Positions 16,094 through 25,220 of a DNA stretch of 64,000 bases are shown one piece after another; positions within the stretch are counted from its first letter, which is position 1, and the number at the start of each line of letters is the position of its first letter. A model generated the notes under the pieces. That model was given only the letters and a program-made list of their open reading frames with translations, was not told where the DNA came from and ran no database searches. Source of the DNA: an uncultured Bacteroidaceae bacterium (GTDB taxonomy: Bacteria > Bacteroidota > Bacteroidia > Bacteroidales > Bacteroidaceae); contig CAJOLZ010000001.1 of the NCBI GenBank assembly GCA_905235575.1, positions 1 through 64,000 on the forward strand, given 5' to 3'. A program made the translations under genes and the position numbers.

Positions 16094-18064
16094 ATGGAAA
16101 AAGAATATAAAGATACATTGCCCGAAAACGCGTTCCGTCCGCTGGAGGAAGGCGAATCGTACGAGCCCTTGATGCCGGCCAGTTCGAATCCACGCGAGGT
16201 GAATCTGTGGTCGGTCTTTTGGGGAATCATCATGGCAGTAATCTTCAGTGCGGCTGCTGCCTATCTGGGTCTGAAAGTCGGTCAGGTTTTCGAGGCTGCC
16301 ATTCCCATCACGATTATTGCCGTGGGACTGAGTAGTGCCACGAAACGCAAGAACGGCCTCGGAGAGAACGTCATGATACAGAGTATCGGTGCATGCAGCG
16401 GTGTCATCGTGGCCGGAGCCATCTTCACGCTGCCGGCACTGTATATCCTGCAGGCCAAATACCCCGAGATGACGGTCAACTTCATGGAAGTGTTCTTCGC
16501 CAGCCTGCTGGGCGGCATACTGGGCATATTGTTCCTCATTCCTTTCCGCAAGTATTTCGTCAAGGAGATGCACGGCAAGTATCCCTTCCCCGAGGCAACA
16601 GCCGGCACGCAGGTGCTGGTGAGCGGCGAGAAAGGAGGCGCACAGGCCAAGCCGTTGCTCATTGCAGGACTTATCGGAGGCCTTTACGACTTTGTAGTAG
16701 CCACCTTCGGACTATGGAACGAGAACTTCACAAGCCGCGCCCTGCTGTGGGGCGACACGGTGGCTGAGAAGGCCAAACTGGTGCTGAAGTGCAATACGGG
16801 TGCCGCCGTACTGGGCATGGGCTACATCGTAGGCCTGAAGTACGCGTTCATCATCTGCTGTGGCTCGGCACTTGTCTGGTGGGTAATTGTGCCCGGCATC
16901 GCACTCCTCTTCCCTACCCTTGATGTTCAAGACGGTCTGGTGGCATCTGCCGCCAGTGCCGAGGAACTGTTCCGCTACGCCAAGAGCATCGGCATCGGTG
17001 GTATAGCCATGGCCGGCATCATCGGAATTGTCAAGAGCTGGAAGATTATCGTGGAAGCTGTATCGCTGGCCGGTCGCGAGTTCGGCGGCAAAAAAGAAGG
17101 TCAGAAGAACGAGACGGAGCGCACGCAGCGCGACATACCCATGCGATGGATCACCATCGGCATCATCATCGCACTCCTGCTCACATTCCTCTTCTTCCAG
17201 TTCGATGTCATGCACGGCAATCTGCTGCACGCTCTCGTGGCCATCGTGGTCGTAAGCGTCATCACCTTTCTCTTCACAACCGTCGCAGCCAATGCCATCG
17301 CCATCGTGGGCACCAATCCCGTCAGCGGCATGACACTGATGACGCTCATCCTGGCCAGTGTCATCATGGTGGCCGTGGGACTGAGCGGCACCAGCGGCAT
17401 GGTGGCCGCACTCATCATGGGCGGTGTCGTCTGTACGGCACTGAGCATGGCTGGCGGCTTCGTAACCGACTTAAAGATAGGTTATTGGCTGGGTAGCACA
17501 CCGCGAAAGCAGGAGACATGGAAGTTCCTGGGTACACTGGTAAGTGCCGCCACCGTGGCAGGCGTTATCATGATTCTGAATAAGACCTATGGCTTTACCG
17601 ACGGAACCCTGGCAGCTCCGCAAGCCAATGCCATGGCTGCTGTCATCGAGCCACTGATGAGCGGCAACGGCGCGCCTTGGCTTCTCTACGGCATTGGAGC
17701 CGTCATCGCACTGATACTGAACGCCTTCGGAATCTCGGCGCTCGCTTTCGCCCTCGGTATGTTCATTCCATTGGAACTGAACCTCCCGTTGCTGGTGGGT
17801 GGTGCCGTCAACTGGTTTGTGACTTCGCGCAGCAGCGATGCAGCCCTCAACGCAGCACGTGGTGAGCGCGGCACACTGCTCTCGAGCGGATTCATAGCCG
17901 GCGGTGCACTCATGGGCGTGGTGAGCGCAGCCTTACGGTGGCAGAATATCAGTTTCGACTACGACGCATGGTGGGCAAACTCGTTGAGCGAGTTGCTCAG
18001 CCTCGGCATGTACTGCATACTGATAATCTACCTCATAAATGCTTCGATGAAAGCTACGAAGTAA
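16094..18064 (+). CDS. OPT-family oligopeptide transporter
   Basis: 656 residues from the ATG at 16094 (MEKEYKDTLPENAFRPLEEG); a TTG 21 nt upstream is in frame but weaker. Many hydrophobic helices are seen, starting WSVFWGIIMAVIFSAAAAYL, with family stretches KYPFPEATAGTQVLVSGE and GTNPVSGMTLMTLILASVIM. OPT proteins import small peptides or metal chelates with protons. The transcript ends at palindromic array 3. Confidence 0.9.
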   Translation: MEKEYKDTLPENAFRPLEEGESYEPLMPASSNPREVNLWSVFWGIIMAVIFSAAAAYLGLKVGQVFEAAIPITIIAVGLSSATKRKNGLGENVMIQSIGACSGVIVAGAIFTLPALYILQAKYPEMTVNFMEVFFASLLGGILGILFLIPFRKYFVKEMHGKYPFPEATAGTQVLVSGEKGGAQAKPLLIAGLIGGLYDFVVATFGLWNENFTSRALLWGDTVAEKAKLVLKCNTGAAVLGMGYIVGLKYAFIICCGSALVWWVIVPGIALLFPTLDVQDGLVASAASAEELFRYAKSIGIGGIAMAGIIGIVKSWKIIVEAVSLAGREFGGKKEGQKNETERTQRDIPMRWITIGIIIALLLTFLFFQFDVMHGNLLHALVAIVVVSVITFLFTTVAANAIAIVGTNPVSGMTLMTLILASVIMVAVGLSGTSGMVAALIMGGVVCTALSMAGGFVTDLKIGYWLGSTPRKQETWKFLGTLVSAATVAGVIMILNKTYGFTDGTLAAPQANAMAAVIEPLMSGNGAPWLLYGIGAVIALILNAFGISALAFALGMFIPLELNLPLLVGGAVNWFVTSRSSDAALNAARGERGTLLSSGFIAGGALMGVVSAALRWQNISFDYDAWWANSLSELLSLGMYCILIIYLINASMKATK

Positions 18065-18085
18065 GCAACGCGGTCTTTTGATAAA

Positions 18086-18150
18086 CGCACCACGTTGCGA
18101 CAGCCTCCGCACCACGTTGCGACAAGCGTCGCAGCGTGGTGCGTTTTTTT
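18086..18150 (+). repeat. 22-bp-period palindromic array, locus 3 (3 cores)
   Basis: Cores at 18086-18099, 18108-18121 and 18130-18143 with 8-nt linkers. The last two pair over 16 bp (one G-U) around a 4-nt loop and are followed by T7 (18144-18150), a strong intrinsic-terminator shape just after the OPT gene. Confidence 0.88.
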
Positions 18151-18202
18151 GTTATCGAAATCAAAACTTTTTTTGTTTTTCTACTCATTTAATCGTACTA
18201 TG

Positions 18203-18262
18203 ACCTTCGGTCGCGCTCGGCTTTGCCGCTTCTGCCCGACGCCGTCGGGTGTTGAAGAAGAT
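18203..18262 (+). repeat. Second repeat family, copy 1
   Basis: CTTCTGCCCGAC-gcc-GTCGGGTGTTGAAGAA, with CGCGCTCGGCTTTGCCG just upstream. Two further copies occur at 31140-31186 and, inverted, at 33501-33560. The CCCGAC/GTCGGG arms form a small hairpin. It is flanked by two promoter-like modules (18161-18200 and 18286-18321). Confidence 0.7.
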
Positions 18263-18289
18263 ACTCTCGCTCGAAAATGCTCAAACAAG

Positions 18290-18321
18290 TTTGGCATTTT
18301 CCTCACTTAATCGTATCTTTG
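18290..18321 (+). promoter_or_regulatory. Promoter of the DUF4199/glycosyltransferase operon
   Basis: TTTG at 18290-18293, a 20-nt spacer and TATCTTTG at 18314-18321. The leader is about 30 nt to the ATG at 18355. Confidence 0.75.
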
Positions 18322-18354
18322 CAGTGAAATTCGTCGGTTGATGAATGACAGGAT

Positions 18355-18903
18355 ATGAGTGAGAATAAATTTGATATTCACGAGGCACGCAACCTGGCCG
18401 CACATTGGGCTTTGTGGCTGGCTCTGTGGTGGACGCTCTCGTTCGGCAGTACCATAGTTTCGCTCCACTATCCATTTCTGGGACTTTTTCAGTGGCTGTT
18501 CGCCATCTGGTCGCTCATGTGGCTGACAAGAAAGCTGAAGGGGTATGCCAACGAGGTGGACGAATGTGGCTTTATGCGCCGGCTGTGGCTGTCGTGGACC
18601 ACAAGCATGGCCTTGCTGACCACCATGCTTCAGTATATCTATTTCCGCTTCATCGACCAGGGGCGGACGATGTCGGCGATAAACGAACTGATGAGCCGCG
18701 AAGATATGCGCGAGGCCTTGAAAGGGCTCCTCGGTGGCGAAGATTGGGAGGCTCAGCTGGAGCTGATGAGCAACATCACACAGAGTCAGCTGACTGCTAC
18801 GATGCTGATAATGAACCTGACTGCAGCCTTTGTGGCAGCGGTGGTAGCGACCATCTTCTCGTGCCCCGACCGAATGAAAACCGAACAACATCGAAAGGAA
18901 TAG
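18355..18903 (+). CDS. DUF4199-like membrane protein
   Basis: 182 residues with four hydrophobic segments (about residues 15-35, 40-58, 75-95 and 145-168). Size, topology and position directly before a GT2 glycosyltransferase match DUF4199 proteins of Bacteroidetes. The function of that family is not known. The glycosyltransferase start is 1 nt after its stop. Confidence 0.65.
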   Translation: MSENKFDIHEARNLAAHWALWLALWWTLSFGSTIVSLHYPFLGLFQWLFAIWSLMWLTRKLKGYANEVDECGFMRRLWLSWTTSMALLTTMLQYIYFRFIDQGRTMSAINELMSREDMREALKGLLGGEDWEAQLELMSNITQSQLTATMLIMNLTAAFVAAVVATIFSCPDRMKTEQHRKE

Positions 18904-18904
18904 A

Positions 18905-19861
18905 ATGGATATAACTGTAATTGTACCTCTGTATAACGAGGAGGAATCGCTGCCCGAACTGTTCGCATGGATAAAGCGCGTGATGGACGAACACGGATTC
19001 AGCTACGAGGTGGTGTTTGTGAACGACGGCAGCACCGACGGCTCGTGGAACGTGATTAACAGTCTGCGCGAGGCAAATCCCGAGGTGGTGCACGGCATCA
19101 AGTTCAGACGCAACTATGGCAAGAGCCCGGCTCTCTACTGCGGTTTCGAGGTTGCGCACGGTGACGTGGTCATCACGATGGATGCCGACCTGCAAGACTC
19201 ACCCGACGAGATACCCGAGCTGTATCGGATGGTAACGGAAGACGGCTACGACCTGGTGAGCGGATATAAGCAGAAACGCTACGATCCGCTGTCGAAGACC
19301 ATCCCCACAAAACTTTTCAACGCCACGGCACGGCGCGTGAGCGGAATCAAGAACCTGCACGACTTCAACTGCGGATTGAAAGCATACAGGAATGATGTTG
19401 TGAAGAATATCGAGGTGTATGGCGAGATGCACCGCTATATCCCTTATCTGGCAAAGAATGCAGGCTTCGACAAGATTGCAGAGAAACCGGTGCACCATCA
19501 GGCTCGCAAGTTCGGAAAATCGAAGTTCATGGGCTGGAACCGCTTCGTGAACGGCTATCTCGACCTGCTCTCGCTCTGGTTCCTAGACAGCTTCGGACTG
19601 AAACCGATGCACGTCTTCGGCTTCGTTGGCACTCTGATGTTCCTGCTGGGCTTTCTGGCAGTAATCGTTGTGGGCGGCACCAAGTTGTACTATCTGCACA
19701 CAGGAACAGCCCATCCGCTGGTCACCAACAGCCCCTATTTCTACATCGCTCTGACGATGATGATACTGGGCACACAGCTTTTCGTGGCTGGATTTCTGGG
19801 CGAACTCATCAGTCGGAACGCGCCTGAGAGAAACAACTATCAGATTGAAGAAGAATTTTGA
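18905..19861 (+). CDS. GT2-family membrane glycosyltransferase (DPM1/GtrB type)
   Basis: 318 residues. The GT-A domain (1-225) opens DITVIVPLYNEEESLPELF, with VFVNDGSTDGSW and the metal/nucleotide motif TMDADLQDSPDEI. Two C-terminal transmembrane helices follow (about 240-262 and 278-303, HVFGFVGTLMFLLGFLAVIV). Family members move a sugar from UDP- or GDP-sugar to polyprenyl phosphate at the cytoplasmic face. The sugar is unknown. Confidence 0.9.
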   Translation: MDITVIVPLYNEEESLPELFAWIKRVMDEHGFSYEVVFVNDGSTDGSWNVINSLREANPEVVHGIKFRRNYGKSPALYCGFEVAHGDVVITMDADLQDSPDEIPELYRMVTEDGYDLVSGYKQKRYDPLSKTIPTKLFNATARRVSGIKNLHDFNCGLKAYRNDVVKNIEVYGEMHRYIPYLAKNAGFDKIAEKPVHHQARKFGKSKFMGWNRFVNGYLDLLSLWFLDSFGLKPMHVFGFVGTLMFLLGFLAVIVVGGTKLYYLHTGTAHPLVTNSPYFYIALTMMILGTQLFVAGFLGELISRNAPERNNYQIEEEF

Positions 19862-19880
19862 AGATTCATTATCTCGAAAG

Positions 19881-20357
19881 ATGGCGAACCGTAAATGGAT
19901 TCTGATGATGGTGCTGAGTATCGCCGCGTTGATAGGATGCGACGAGATAGACTGTACGCTCTACAATACGGTCTTTATGCGAAGCACCTTCTACAGCGAT
20001 GGCAGCCAAATAAGCCTGACAGACACACTCACAGTGGGTACGGGTCGCGAGGCTCGCATCCTGCTGAACCGAATGACGGGTGCCTCGGACCTGACACTGC
20101 CGCTGAGCCATTGGCAGGAGGTGGACACACTGGTGCTGACCGTCAGCGGCGAGAACTATCTGGTGGAGGACACGCTGTGGATAACAAAGACGAACACGCC
20201 CTACTTCGAATCGCCCGACTGCCCTACGAATGTCTTTCACTACATTACGTCGGTCAACAGCACGCACACGTTTATAGACTCGGTTAGCATCTTAGAGCCT
20301 CACGTCAACTATGCACAAGGAGAAAATTTACGCATACATCTGTATTCTGCTGATTAG
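19881..20357 (+). CDS. DUF6452-like lipoprotein
   Basis: 158 residues from the ATG at 19881 (MANRKWILMMVLSIAALIGC), which places a lipobox Cys at residue 20; an ATG further upstream would overlap the glycosyltransferase and bury the signal. The rest is beta-rich. It overlaps the next gene by 47 nt. The DUF6452/DUF6048 pairing is known from Bacteroidales; function unknown. Confidence 0.65.
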   Translation: MANRKWILMMVLSIAALIGCDEIDCTLYNTVFMRSTFYSDGSQISLTDTLTVGTGREARILLNRMTGASDLTLPLSHWQEVDTLVLTVSGENYLVEDTLWITKTNTPYFESPDCPTNVFHYITSVNSTHTFIDSVSILEPHVNYAQGENLRIHLYSAD

Positions 20358-21021
20358 CCTGCTGCCTGCAGTTGCGAATGCCAAAGACAAGACGACCGGC
20401 GAAGAGAACCTGATAGCCGACAACGCTGCGCTCTTTGGCGGTGTTGCTGTATCGGCCGACTTCGTCGGTTTCTCGATGAAGTTGCTCGACTCGAAGTTTG
20501 CCAACATGGAGGTAGCCGGCAGACTCAACTTCCTAGAAAAATACTTTCCGATAGTGGAACTGGGCATCGGTGATTGCACAAAGACGGGTTCCGAGAACGA
20601 CAACACGCTGTCTGTAACGTCGCCCTACTTCCGCGTCGGCATGGACTACAACTTCAACCGCAAGATGAACGGCAACCGTCTGTTCGGAGGTGTGCGCTAC
20701 GGATACAGCAGCTACAACTATGACTTTCACATCGACGAACTGAGAGACATCTACTACGGTACAATCGAGACACTCGACCTGAACGACCTCAACGGCAAAA
20801 ACCAGTGGCTGGAACTGGTGGTTGGTGTAGAAACGAAGTTGTGGAGCATCGTCCGACTCGGTTGGAGTCTGAGATATAAATACAAGATAAAACAGAAGGC
20901 ATCGGAATACGGTGCTCCGTGGTTTGTGCCTGGATTTGGAAAGAACGGAACCACAACATTCGGCGGTACTGTGAATCTGACTTTCGACATCGGAAAGAGT
21001 GCGCGGAAGTCTATGAAATAA
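20311..21021 (+). CDS. DUF6048-like outer-membrane beta-barrel protein
   Basis: 236 residues with a signal peptide (IYAYICILLISLLPAVANAK). Alternating strands with aromatic girdles (YFRVGMDYNFNRK, LFGGVRYGYSSYNYDF, LRYKYKIK) end in TFGGTVNLTFDIG, suggesting a small outer-membrane barrel. It probably works with the preceding lipoprotein, with which it overlaps. Confidence 0.65.
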   Translation: MHKEKIYAYICILLISLLPAVANAKDKTTGEENLIADNAALFGGVAVSADFVGFSMKLLDSKFANMEVAGRLNFLEKYFPIVELGIGDCTKTGSENDNTLSVTSPYFRVGMDYNFNRKMNGNRLFGGVRYGYSSYNYDFHIDELRDIYYGTIETLDLNDLNGKNQWLELVVGVETKLWSIVRLGWSLRYKYKIKQKASEYGAPWFVPGFGKNGTTTFGGTVNLTFDIGKSARKSMK

Positions 21022-21025
21022 GGAG
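21021..21025 (+). promoter_or_regulatory. Strong Shine-Dalgarno site before apbE-like gene
   Basis: AGGAG lies 8 nt before the ATG at 21034. It is unusual here because most genes in the window lack a clear Shine-Dalgarno site. Confidence 0.55.
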
Positions 21026-21033
21026 ATAACAGC

Positions 21034-22041
21034 ATGAAAAAGTGGCAAATCATATTTCTGCTGATGCTCATTGTGGGCACAGTAGTGATTCTCAGGAATA
21101 ACTCAGAAGAGCGGAAAACATTCCACGAAGAAGAAGGATATATCTTCGGCACCGTATTCCACACGAAATACGAATGGAAGGAATCGTTGCAAGAGGAAAT
21201 AATGACCGAACTGAATGCCGTGGATGCATCGCTCTCGATGTTCAACCCCAACAGCATCATAAGTCAAATCAATCGTGCTGAAGACCCCACGGTGGACAGT
21301 CTCTTCGAAGAGGTATACCTGCAGTCCCGAGCTATCAGCGAAGCGACTGGCGGTGCATTCGACCCCACTGTCGCGCCACTGGTAAACGCATGGGGATTTG
21401 GCTTCAAAGAGGGCACACTTCCCGACTCTGTTACGATAGACAGTCTGCTGCAGCTGGTGGGATGGCAGAAAGTGGAACTGCGCGACGGACATCTGTGGAA
21501 AGAGAACAAAGACATGGTGCTCGACTTCAGCGCAATAGCCAAAGGATACGGAGCTGACCGAGTCGGAAAACTCTTTGCTGCCAAAGGCATCAATAACTAC
21601 ATGATAGAAATTGGTGGAGAGATTGTCTGCAAGGGTACGAATCCCAAAGGAGAGCCGTGGAAGATAGGCATCAACAAGCCCAACAAAGATAACGATGCGG
21701 CGGACGAGGAACTGCAGACTATCCTCGCGCTCAATGACTGCGCAATGGCGACGAGCGGCAACTATCGGAACTATTTCGTGAAAGACGGAGTGAAGTATGG
21801 TCATACCATCAATCCGAAGACAGGAAGACCCATACAGCAATCCATTCTGAGCAGCACAGTGGTGGCTCCAACCTGTGCCATGGCAGACGGCTTTGCCACA
21901 GCATTCATGGTAGTTGGGCTGGAAGAGGCAAAGTCAATCCTCGCAAATCATCCAGAGTTGAAGGCATACTTCATCTATGCCGACGATAATGGTGCACAGC
22001 AGATCTGGAGCACCGGTGGTCTGAATGAAGAGAAACCATAA
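21034..22041 (+). CDS. FAD:protein FMN transferase (ApbE family)
   Basis: 335 residues with an N-terminal membrane anchor (WQIIFLLMLIVGTVVILRN). Conserved parts are the FDPTVAPLVNAWGFG block, VLDFSAIAKGYGADRV, IEIGGEIVCKGTNPKG and the C-terminal GHTINPKTGRP with the metal/FAD residues. ApbE attaches FMN covalently to threonine in flavoproteins such as NqrB/C and RnfG in the periplasm; targets are not in this window. Confidence 0.92.
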   Translation: MKKWQIIFLLMLIVGTVVILRNNSEERKTFHEEEGYIFGTVFHTKYEWKESLQEEIMTELNAVDASLSMFNPNSIISQINRAEDPTVDSLFEEVYLQSRAISEATGGAFDPTVAPLVNAWGFGFKEGTLPDSVTIDSLLQLVGWQKVELRDGHLWKENKDMVLDFSAIAKGYGADRVGKLFAAKGINNYMIEIGGEIVCKGTNPKGEPWKIGINKPNKDNDAADEELQTILALNDCAMATSGNYRNYFVKDGVKYGHTINPKTGRPIQQSILSSTVVAPTCAMADGFATAFMVVGLEEAKSILANHPELKAYFIYADDNGAQQIWSTGGLNEEKP

Positions 22042-22049
22042 CGAAGACA

Positions 22050-22730
22050 ATGGACATCAGAGTCATGTATAGTCTGCTGACCCGAATGCCTCTCCTGCAA
22101 GGTATCAACGGGATGGAGCTCGCTCGCATCGAAGAGCGGACTCACATGCAGATTGAATCGATGCCCATCGCAAAGATACCTTTCGTACAACAAGGACAGC
22201 ACTGCCGAGAGCTTTTCTTTCTGGTCAGCGGAACAATAAGCCGAGAGACAATATCAAGGGAAGGGACCTATCTGACAAGGGAAGATCTCGAAGGGCCTGC
22301 CGTTATCGAAGCCGACAAACTCTTCGGCCTACATTGCCAGTACGGCAGTTCATATCAGACAGTGGCGGAGTGCCAAGTGATACGCGTTGAGAAACAAAAC
22401 GTGGTAGCTCATCTGCTCAAGAACGACATATTCCGGACGAACTACATCAATATGCTCTCTGCCGAGCTTTACCGTCAAGGGCGCGCTGCCGAGAGTCAGA
22501 AACTCCTCACAGCCGAAGCAAAGATGAAGCACTTCATATCGAGATTGTTCACGACGGCAACAGGCGAGAAATACCTCCAAATAAAGATGACTGACCTGGC
22601 ACAATTCGTTGGCGAGACACGTCTTACTGTCTCTAATATCCTAAACAATTGGAGCAGTCAAGGTTTGGTCAATCTGAAAAGAAAAGAAATTATCATCCCA
22701 GACATAAGTAAGTTGAAAAGAGAAGAATGA
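22050..22730 (+). CDS. Crp/Fnr-family transcriptional regulator
   Basis: 226 residues. Residues 1-140 form a cyclic-nucleotide-binding-like beta roll (FVQQGQHCRELFFLVSGTIS, VIEADKLFGLHCQYGSSYQT). A winged helix follows at about 160-215 (MTDLAQFVGETRLTVSNILN, then SSQGLVNLKRKEI). No Fe-S cysteine cluster is apparent, so the ligand is unknown. Its stop overlaps the M3 peptidase start (ATGA). Confidence 0.88.
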   Translation: MDIRVMYSLLTRMPLLQGINGMELARIEERTHMQIESMPIAKIPFVQQGQHCRELFFLVSGTISRETISREGTYLTREDLEGPAVIEADKLFGLHCQYGSSYQTVAECQVIRVEKQNVVAHLLKNDIFRTNYINMLSAELYRQGRAAESQKLLTAEAKMKHFISRLFTTATGEKYLQIKMTDLAQFVGETRLTVSNILNNWSSQGLVNLKRKEIIIPDISKLKREE

Positions 22731-24751
22731 ACAGACTGCTTGAGACAAAATTCAATACGCCCCACAATTGCATACCCTTTACAGAACTGTGCGTCGAGGA
22801 CTTCGAGCCAGCCATACGTCATGGCATAGAGATGGAAGACAAAGACATTCAGGCCATCATAGACAATCCAGAGGAGCCGACTTTCGAGAACACAATCATC
22901 CCGAAGACGGATGAGATTCTATCGCAGGCCACCACTGTTTTCTTCAACCTCCTCAGCGCCAACACCAACGACCAGATGGACGAGCTCGCCTATAAGATCT
23001 CGCCCATTCTCACGGAGCACAGCAACCGCATCCTGCTCAACCCCGAACTCTTCAAAAGAATCAAATACGTGTGGGAACACCATCGAACGCTGACGCCAGA
23101 GGAAGAGATGCTGCTGCGCAACGTTTACGAAGCCTTTGAGAAGAACGGAGCAAACCTCGACGACGAGACTAAAAAAATCTTCACGGAAAAGAAGATGGAG
23201 CTTTCCACGCTTACAGTGAAGTTCAACGAGAACCTGCTGAAAGAGACAAATGCCTATACTCTCCACATCACCAATCAGGCCGACCTCGCCGGGCTTCCCG
23301 ACAGCGCAATAGAAGCTGCCGCAATGGCTGCCCGAGAGCGAGACTTGCAAGGGTGGGTCTTTACCCTGCAGGCCCCCAGTTACGGACCATTCCTCACATA
23401 CGCCGACAACCGCGAGTTGCGACGTCAAATATACATGGCTAAGAACACGCTCTGCATCAAGGACAACGAGTTTAACAACGAGGAGATAGTCCGTCGCATT
23501 GTAAACCTGCGACGTCAGATTGCACAGATGCTCGGATACAAGACCTTTGCCGATTATGTCCTCACACGTCGGATGGCCCAGAACAAAGAGCGTGTCAACG
23601 AGCTAATCCAGCAACTTCTCGAAGCCTATCGTCCCAAAGCTCTTCAGGAAATTGCCGAAGTGGAAGCATTGGCACGGCGAACAGAGGGTGAAAACTTCAC
23701 GCTGCAGCCATGGGACTTCTCCTATTACAGTCAGAAGCTACGTCGAGAGAAATACGACATCGACACCGAGACTTTCCGTCCCTACCTGCAACTCAGCAAG
23801 GTCAAGGAAGGTGTCTTCTCACTTGCGACTCGTCTCTATGGCATCCAGTTCAAGCAAAACAACGATATTCCCGTCTATCATCCTGATGTTGAAGCCTATG
23901 AAGTCTTCGATGGCGACGGGACCTTCCTTGCTGTTCTTTATGCTGACTTCTATCCGAGAGCAAGCAAACAGAGCGGTGCATGGATGACAACCTATCGCGA
24001 ACAATACATTGACGACGACGGTGAAGACGTTCGTCCGCACGTCAGCATCACCATGAACCTGACAAAGCCCACCGACGAGAAGCCAGCGCTACTCACCTTG
24101 GGCGAGGTCGAGACCTTCCTCCACGAGTTCGGACACGCACTGCACGCCATATTTTCGAAGGTGACATTCGAGTCTCTAAGCTGCACCAACGTATGGTGGG
24201 ACTTCGTAGAACTGCCCTCGCAATTCATGGAAAACTATGCCACCGAACCTGAGTTCCTGAACACTTTTGCACGACATTACGAGACCGGAGAGCCGCTTCC
24301 TGCAGAACTCATCGAACGTCTCCGTCGCAGTCGCAACTTCTTGTGCGGCTACGGATGTCTGAGGCAACTCAGTTTCTGCCAGCTCGACATGGCCTATTAC
24401 ACCCGTCACGACGACCTCCTCTCCCCCATCATCCCCTTTGAACAGGATGCATGGCAGAGCACACAACTGCTGCCCGCCATCCCAGACACCTGCATGAGCA
24501 CACAGTTCGGCCACATAATGAGCGGTGGCTATCCCGCAGGTTACTACAGCTACAAGTGGGCCGAAGTGATCGATGCCGATGCCTTTGCCTGCTTCCAGGA
24601 GGAAGGAATCTTCAACACCAAGACTGCCAACCGTTTCCGCCATGCGATACTCGAACGCGGCGGCACCGACAATCCAATGAACCTCTACACCAACTTCCGC
24701 GGAAAGCAGCCCACCATAGATGCTCTCCTGCGACGAAACCAAATAGTATAA
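22727..24751 (+). CDS. M3-family metallopeptidase (peptidyl-dipeptidase Dcp-like)
   Basis: 674 residues, close to E. coli Dcp/oligopeptidase A. The zinc motif is TFLHEFGHALHAIFS (HEFGH) with the downstream Glu in a VELPSQFMENYA context, typical of M3A/Dcp. No signal peptide is seen, so cytoplasmic peptide turnover is likely. It is translationally coupled to the Crp/Fnr gene. Confidence 0.93.
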   Translation: MNRLLETKFNTPHNCIPFTELCVEDFEPAIRHGIEMEDKDIQAIIDNPEEPTFENTIIPKTDEILSQATTVFFNLLSANTNDQMDELAYKISPILTEHSNRILLNPELFKRIKYVWEHHRTLTPEEEMLLRNVYEAFEKNGANLDDETKKIFTEKKMELSTLTVKFNENLLKETNAYTLHITNQADLAGLPDSAIEAAAMAARERDLQGWVFTLQAPSYGPFLTYADNRELRRQIYMAKNTLCIKDNEFNNEEIVRRIVNLRRQIAQMLGYKTFADYVLTRRMAQNKERVNELIQQLLEAYRPKALQEIAEVEALARRTEGENFTLQPWDFSYYSQKLRREKYDIDTETFRPYLQLSKVKEGVFSLATRLYGIQFKQNNDIPVYHPDVEAYEVFDGDGTFLAVLYADFYPRASKQSGAWMTTYREQYIDDDGEDVRPHVSITMNLTKPTDEKPALLTLGEVETFLHEFGHALHAIFSKVTFESLSCTNVWWDFVELPSQFMENYATEPEFLNTFARHYETGEPLPAELIERLRRSRNFLCGYGCLRQLSFCQLDMAYYTRHDDLLSPIIPFEQDAWQSTQLLPAIPDTCMSTQFGHIMSGGYPAGYYSYKWAEVIDADAFACFQEEGIFNTKTANRFRHAILERGGTDNPMNLYTNFRGKQPTIDALLRRNQIV

Positions 24752-24756
24752 TTGTC

Positions 24757-25197
24757 ATGACATCTGAGACAAACGACAAGAAACAGCACGAACTCGACCT
24801 ACGCTACATGAGGATGGCTCGCATTTGGGCCGAGAACAGTTACTGTCAAAGACGACAAGTGGGAGCACTCATCGTCAAAGACAAAATGATAATCAGCGAC
24901 GGATATAACGGCACACCATCGGGTTTTGAAAACGTCTGCGAAGACGAGAACAACGTCACCAAGCCCTACGTCTTGCATGCCGAAGCCAATGCCATAACCA
25001 AGATAGCACGCAGCGGCAACAACAGCGAGGGCAGCACGCTCTACGTCACCGATGCTCCCTGCATCGAGTGTTCCAAGCTCATCATTCAGGCCGGAATCAA
25101 GCGAGTAGTCTATGCACGCGACTATCGCCTCCTTGACGGAATCGAGCTCCTCCGCCGCGCCAACATAGAGACACATCATTTGTCAGAGGAAGACTGA
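24757..25197 (+). CDS. Deoxycytidylate (dCMP) deaminase
   Basis: 146 residues from the ATG at 24757. The zinc-binding HAEANAI motif (His and catalytic Glu) and TDAPCIECSKLII (PCxxC) mark the cytidine/dCMP deaminase fold, with VGALIVKDKMIISDGYNGTP typical of dCMP deaminase (ComEB). It produces dUMP for dTMP synthesis. It sits 5 nt after the M3 peptidase. Confidence 0.93.
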   Translation: MTSETNDKKQHELDLRYMRMARIWAENSYCQRRQVGALIVKDKMIISDGYNGTPSGFENVCEDENNVTKPYVLHAEANAITKIARSGNNSEGSTLYVTDAPCIECSKLIIQAGIKRVVYARDYRLLDGIELLRRANIETHHLSEED

Positions 25198-25220
25198 AAG
25201 TCAATTACGAATAGTGAATT

